Position numbers and translations under genes: made by a program. Source: Nonomuraea sediminis (GTDB lineage: Bacteria; Actinomycetota; Actinomycetes; Streptosporangiales; Streptosporangiaceae). Taken from it: a DNA stretch of 64,000 nt. Position 1 is the first letter of the stretch; each line of letters starts with the position of its first letter. The notes under the pieces were generated by a model. The model was not told the origin of the DNA, made no database searches, and saw only the letters and a list, made by a program, of their open reading frames with translations. The DNA lies in NCBI RefSeq assembly GCF_018531495.1, contig NZ_JAHDTI010000009.1:372001-436000 (forward strand). Direction: 5' to 3'. This document shows positions 60,092-64,000 of the stretch, piece by piece.

Positions 60092-62155
60092 ATGATCGGC
60101 CGAATTCCCATCACGGACATCCACCCCGTAGTCGACTGCGGGCAGTGGGCCGCCAAGGCGGTCGCCGGTGAGACCTTCGAGATCGCCGCGACCGTCTTCC
60201 GCGAGGGCCACGACGCCGTGGCCGCGGGGGTCGTGCTCACGACGCCCGATGGACAGCGTGAACGCCTGAAACCGATGCGTGAGCTGGACCAGGGCACCGA
60301 CCGGTGGGGCGTGCCCGTGAGCCTGCCGTCGGAGGGCGACTGGCAGTTCCGCGTCGAGGCCTGGAGCGACCCGATCGCGACCTGGCTGCACGACGCGGAG
60401 ATCAAGATCCCGCGCGGCATGGACGTGGATCTCATGTGCGAGGAGGGCGCCCGCCTCTTCGAGCGCGCCGCGAAAGCCGTACGGCAGGCCGACTGCCCCG
60501 CCCCGCACGAGGGCAACGGCCGCGGCAGGAAGGGCGGCGAAGGCACGTGCGGGCACCGGGCGGCGCTGCTGGCGGTCTCGGCGACGCTGCGCGACGACAA
60601 CCTCGACCCGCGGGCGCGGCTGTCGGTCGCGCAGTTGCCGGAGACGGCCGCGCTGCTCGAGGCGCACCCGCTGCGGGACCTGGTGACGCGCTCGAAGCAG
60701 CAGCGGATCAGGGTCGACAGGCGCAGGGCGCTGTACGGCTCGTGGTACGAGTTCTTCCCCAGGTCAGAGGGGGCGATCGTCAACGAGTCGGGCATCTCCA
60801 AGTCAGGAAATTTCCAGACGGCGGCCAAGCGGCTGCCCGCAGTAGCCCGGATGGGCTTCGACGTGGTCTACCTGCCGCCGATCCACCCGATCGGCAGCAC
60901 GTTCCGCAAGGGACGCAACAACACGCTCAGCCCAGAACCTGACGACCCGGGCTCCCCGTGGGCCATCGGCTCGGAGGACGGCGGGCACGACGCGATCCAC
61001 CCCGACCTGGGCACGATCGACGACTTCGACGAGTTCGTCGACCGCACGCGGGAGCTGGGCATGGAGGTGGCGCTGGACTTCGCGCTGCAGTGCTCCCCCG
61101 ACCACCCGTGGGTCAAGGAGCACCCGGAGTGGTTCACGATCAGGGCCGACGGGTCGATCGCCTACGCCGAGAACCCGCCCAAGAAGTACCAGGACATCTA
61201 CCCGATCAACTTCGACAAGGACCCCGAGGGGATCTACGCCGAGGTCAAACGGGTGCTGCTGCACTGGATGGACCACGGCGTGCGGATCTTCCGGGTGGAC
61301 AACCCGCACACCAAGCCGGTCGCCTTCTGGGAGCGGATGCTGGCCGACATCCACAGGACCGATCCGGACGTGATCTTCCTGGCCGAGGCGTTCACCAGGC
61401 CCGCGATGCTGCAGGCGCTGGCCAAGGTGGGCTACCACCAGTCGTACACGTACTTCACCTGGAAGAACTCCAAGTACGACGTCGAGACCTACCTGACCGA
61501 GCTGGCCCAGGAGACCTCGTACTTCCTGCGGCCCAACCTGTTCGTGAACACGCCGGACATCCTGCATGACTTCCTGCAGCAGGGCGGGGTTCCCGCGTTC
61601 AAGCTGCGGGCGGTGCTCGCGGCGCTGGCCTCGCCCACGTGGGGCGTGTACTCGGGGTACGAACTCGGTGAAAACATCCCGGTTCGCCCGGGGAGCGAGG
61701 AATACCTAGATAGCGAGAAATATCAGTACAGACCTCGCGATTGGGTCGCCGCGGAACGAGAGGGCCGCAGCCTTGCCCCCTTCATCACCCAGCTGAATTT
61801 GTTCCGAAGAGCCCATCCGGCACTCCAGGAATTGCGTAATCTACGGTTCCACCAGGTCGACCAACCGGACGTGATCTGCTTCTCCAAGCGGCTGCCCGGC
61901 GCCTACGACCCGGCCACACGAAGGCACGGGCTGGGCGACGTCGTCCTGGCGGTCATCAACCTGGACCCACACAACACCCACGAGGCGACGGTCGATCTCG
62001 ACCTGCCCGCTCTCGGTCTCGACTGGAACGCCGAGTTCGTCGTGGACGACGAGTTGTCGGGCGAGTCGTATCGTTGGCGGCAGAGGAATTACGTCCGCCT
62101 CGATCCCCACATCCAACCTGCCCACATCCTCACCGTACGAGCCGCGCCACGGTAG
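60092..62155 (+). CDS. glgE: Alpha-1,4-glucan:maltose-1-phosphate maltosyltransferase GlgE
   Basis: A 687-residue GH13_3 enzyme that adds maltosyl units from maltose-1-phosphate to glucan. N-domain MIGRIPITDIHPVVDCGQWA; barrel motifs FDVVYLPPIHPIG, VRIFRVDNPHTKP with nucleophile Asp403, and FLAEAFTRP with acid/base Glu432, nine residues offset from the Streptomyces enzyme (D394/E423 from memory). I start at ATG 60092, as homologues do; the frame is open from 59906, and those 62 extra residues are charged and low in similarity. Followed by treS after 62 bases. Confidence 0.96.
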   Translation: MIGRIPITDIHPVVDCGQWAAKAVAGETFEIAATVFREGHDAVAAGVVLTTPDGQRERLKPMRELDQGTDRWGVPVSLPSEGDWQFRVEAWSDPIATWLHDAEIKIPRGMDVDLMCEEGARLFERAAKAVRQADCPAPHEGNGRGRKGGEGTCGHRAALLAVSATLRDDNLDPRARLSVAQLPETAALLEAHPLRDLVTRSKQQRIRVDRRRALYGSWYEFFPRSEGAIVNESGISKSGNFQTAAKRLPAVARMGFDVVYLPPIHPIGSTFRKGRNNTLSPEPDDPGSPWAIGSEDGGHDAIHPDLGTIDDFDEFVDRTRELGMEVALDFALQCSPDHPWVKEHPEWFTIRADGSIAYAENPPKKYQDIYPINFDKDPEGIYAEVKRVLLHWMDHGVRIFRVDNPHTKPVAFWERMLADIHRTDPDVIFLAEAFTRPAMLQALAKVGYHQSYTYFTWKNSKYDVETYLTELAQETSYFLRPNLFVNTPDILHDFLQQGGVPAFKLRAVLAALASPTWGVYSGYELGENIPVRPGSEEYLDSEKYQYRPRDWVAAEREGRSLAPFITQLNLFRRAHPALQELRNLRFHQVDQPDVICFSKRLPGAYDPATRRHGLGDVVLAVINLDPHNTHEATVDLDLPALGLDWNAEFVVDDELSGESYRWRQRNYVRLDPHIQPAHILTVRAAPR

Positions 62156-62217
62156 ATCAGAATTCAGCGGGGAGTCTTCGACATGCTTGAAAACACCTCC
62201 TTCACGGGCGAAGTTTC

Positions 62218-63918
<1,701 letters not shown>

Positions 63919-63921
63919 GAC

Positions 63922-64000
63922 GTGCTTGAGGAGCTCCTTGCCCGTTGGATCACCAATCAGCGCTGGTTCGCGGGCAAGGGGCGCCCGATCGACTCGCTCG
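63922..64000 (+). CDS. mak: Maltokinase, N-terminus only
   Basis: GTG 63922 follows AGGAGGAGTAAG and is three bases after the treS stop. The visible 26 residues (LEELLARWITNQRWFAGKGR) match the cap of the maltokinase family that makes maltose-1-phosphate for GlgE. The rest, and probably glgB, lies beyond the window. Confidence 0.88.
   Translation, partial: MLEELLARWITNQRWFAGKGRPIDSL

Overview
The window is a chromosomal segment of a high-GC actinobacterium. Evidence: strong G/C third-position bias, many GTG starts, GatCAB, PASTA-less membrane Ser/Thr kinases, Tat and lipoprotein signals, and a GlgE/TreS/maltokinase locus. The gatCAB - GGDEF/EAL - ligA - metE-like - mnmA - cysteine desulfurase - etfAB order matches the conserved order I know from Streptomyces and relatives. 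A Streptosporangiales-type organism is a reasonable guess but not proven. No rRNA, tRNA, CRISPR array or transposase was seen.

Layout. 1-11 kb: a left-truncated membrane PAS-GGDEF protein, a 2-hydroxyacid dehydrogenase, a PQQ-type sugar dehydrogenase lipoprotein, a VanW protein, and a CitA/CitB-like two-component pair divergent from a tctCBA tripartite tricarboxylate transporter. 11-16 kb: an MFS pump, a PhyH dioxygenase plus an 87-residue partner divergent from an AraC regulator, two decayed genes, and a secreted Ca-binding-repeat protein. 16-22 kb: gatB/gatA/gatC, a macrodomain protein and a dual GGDEF-EAL protein. 22-25.9 kb is an accessory stretch: a decayed RibD-like gene, an alpha/beta hydrolase and AraC pair, a DUF5988-like gene, and a cassette of about 1 kb bounded by inverted repeats and flanked by a 65-bp direct repeat. 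It carries two unrecognised overlapping genes and no transposase.

25.9-42.5 kb: ligA; a 1290-residue caspase-STAND ATPase-WD40 protein with a small overlapping partner gene; a metE-like protein; mnmA and a cysteine desulfurase (tRNA 2-thiouridine pathway) interleaved with a DUF695 gene on the other strand; a TetR gene with a perfect 26-bp operator; an MFS transporter; a rhomboid-like protein; and etfBA, in which etfA has lost its normal stop and runs antisense into the rhomboid gene. 42.6-47.6 kb: three paralogous membrane Ser/Thr kinases. 47.7-54.1 kb: a YbaK deacylase, a Tat-exported amine oxidase, an overlapping group (coiled-coil protein, PP-loop ATPase, M55 D-aminopeptidase), an enoyl-CoA hydratase and an epimerase. 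54.2-57 kb: a secreted two-domain muralytic enzyme convergent with an RpiR/MurR regulator. 57.3-64 kb: glgP divergent from glgE-treS-mak, the maltose-1-phosphate route to alpha-glucan.

A recurrent oddity is gene decay by internal deletion. Three genes between 14.3 and 22.2 kb keep both termini but have lost their middles. Intergenic stretches are all below 300 bases. 24112-24353 and most of 24561-24680 hold nothing I can identify.
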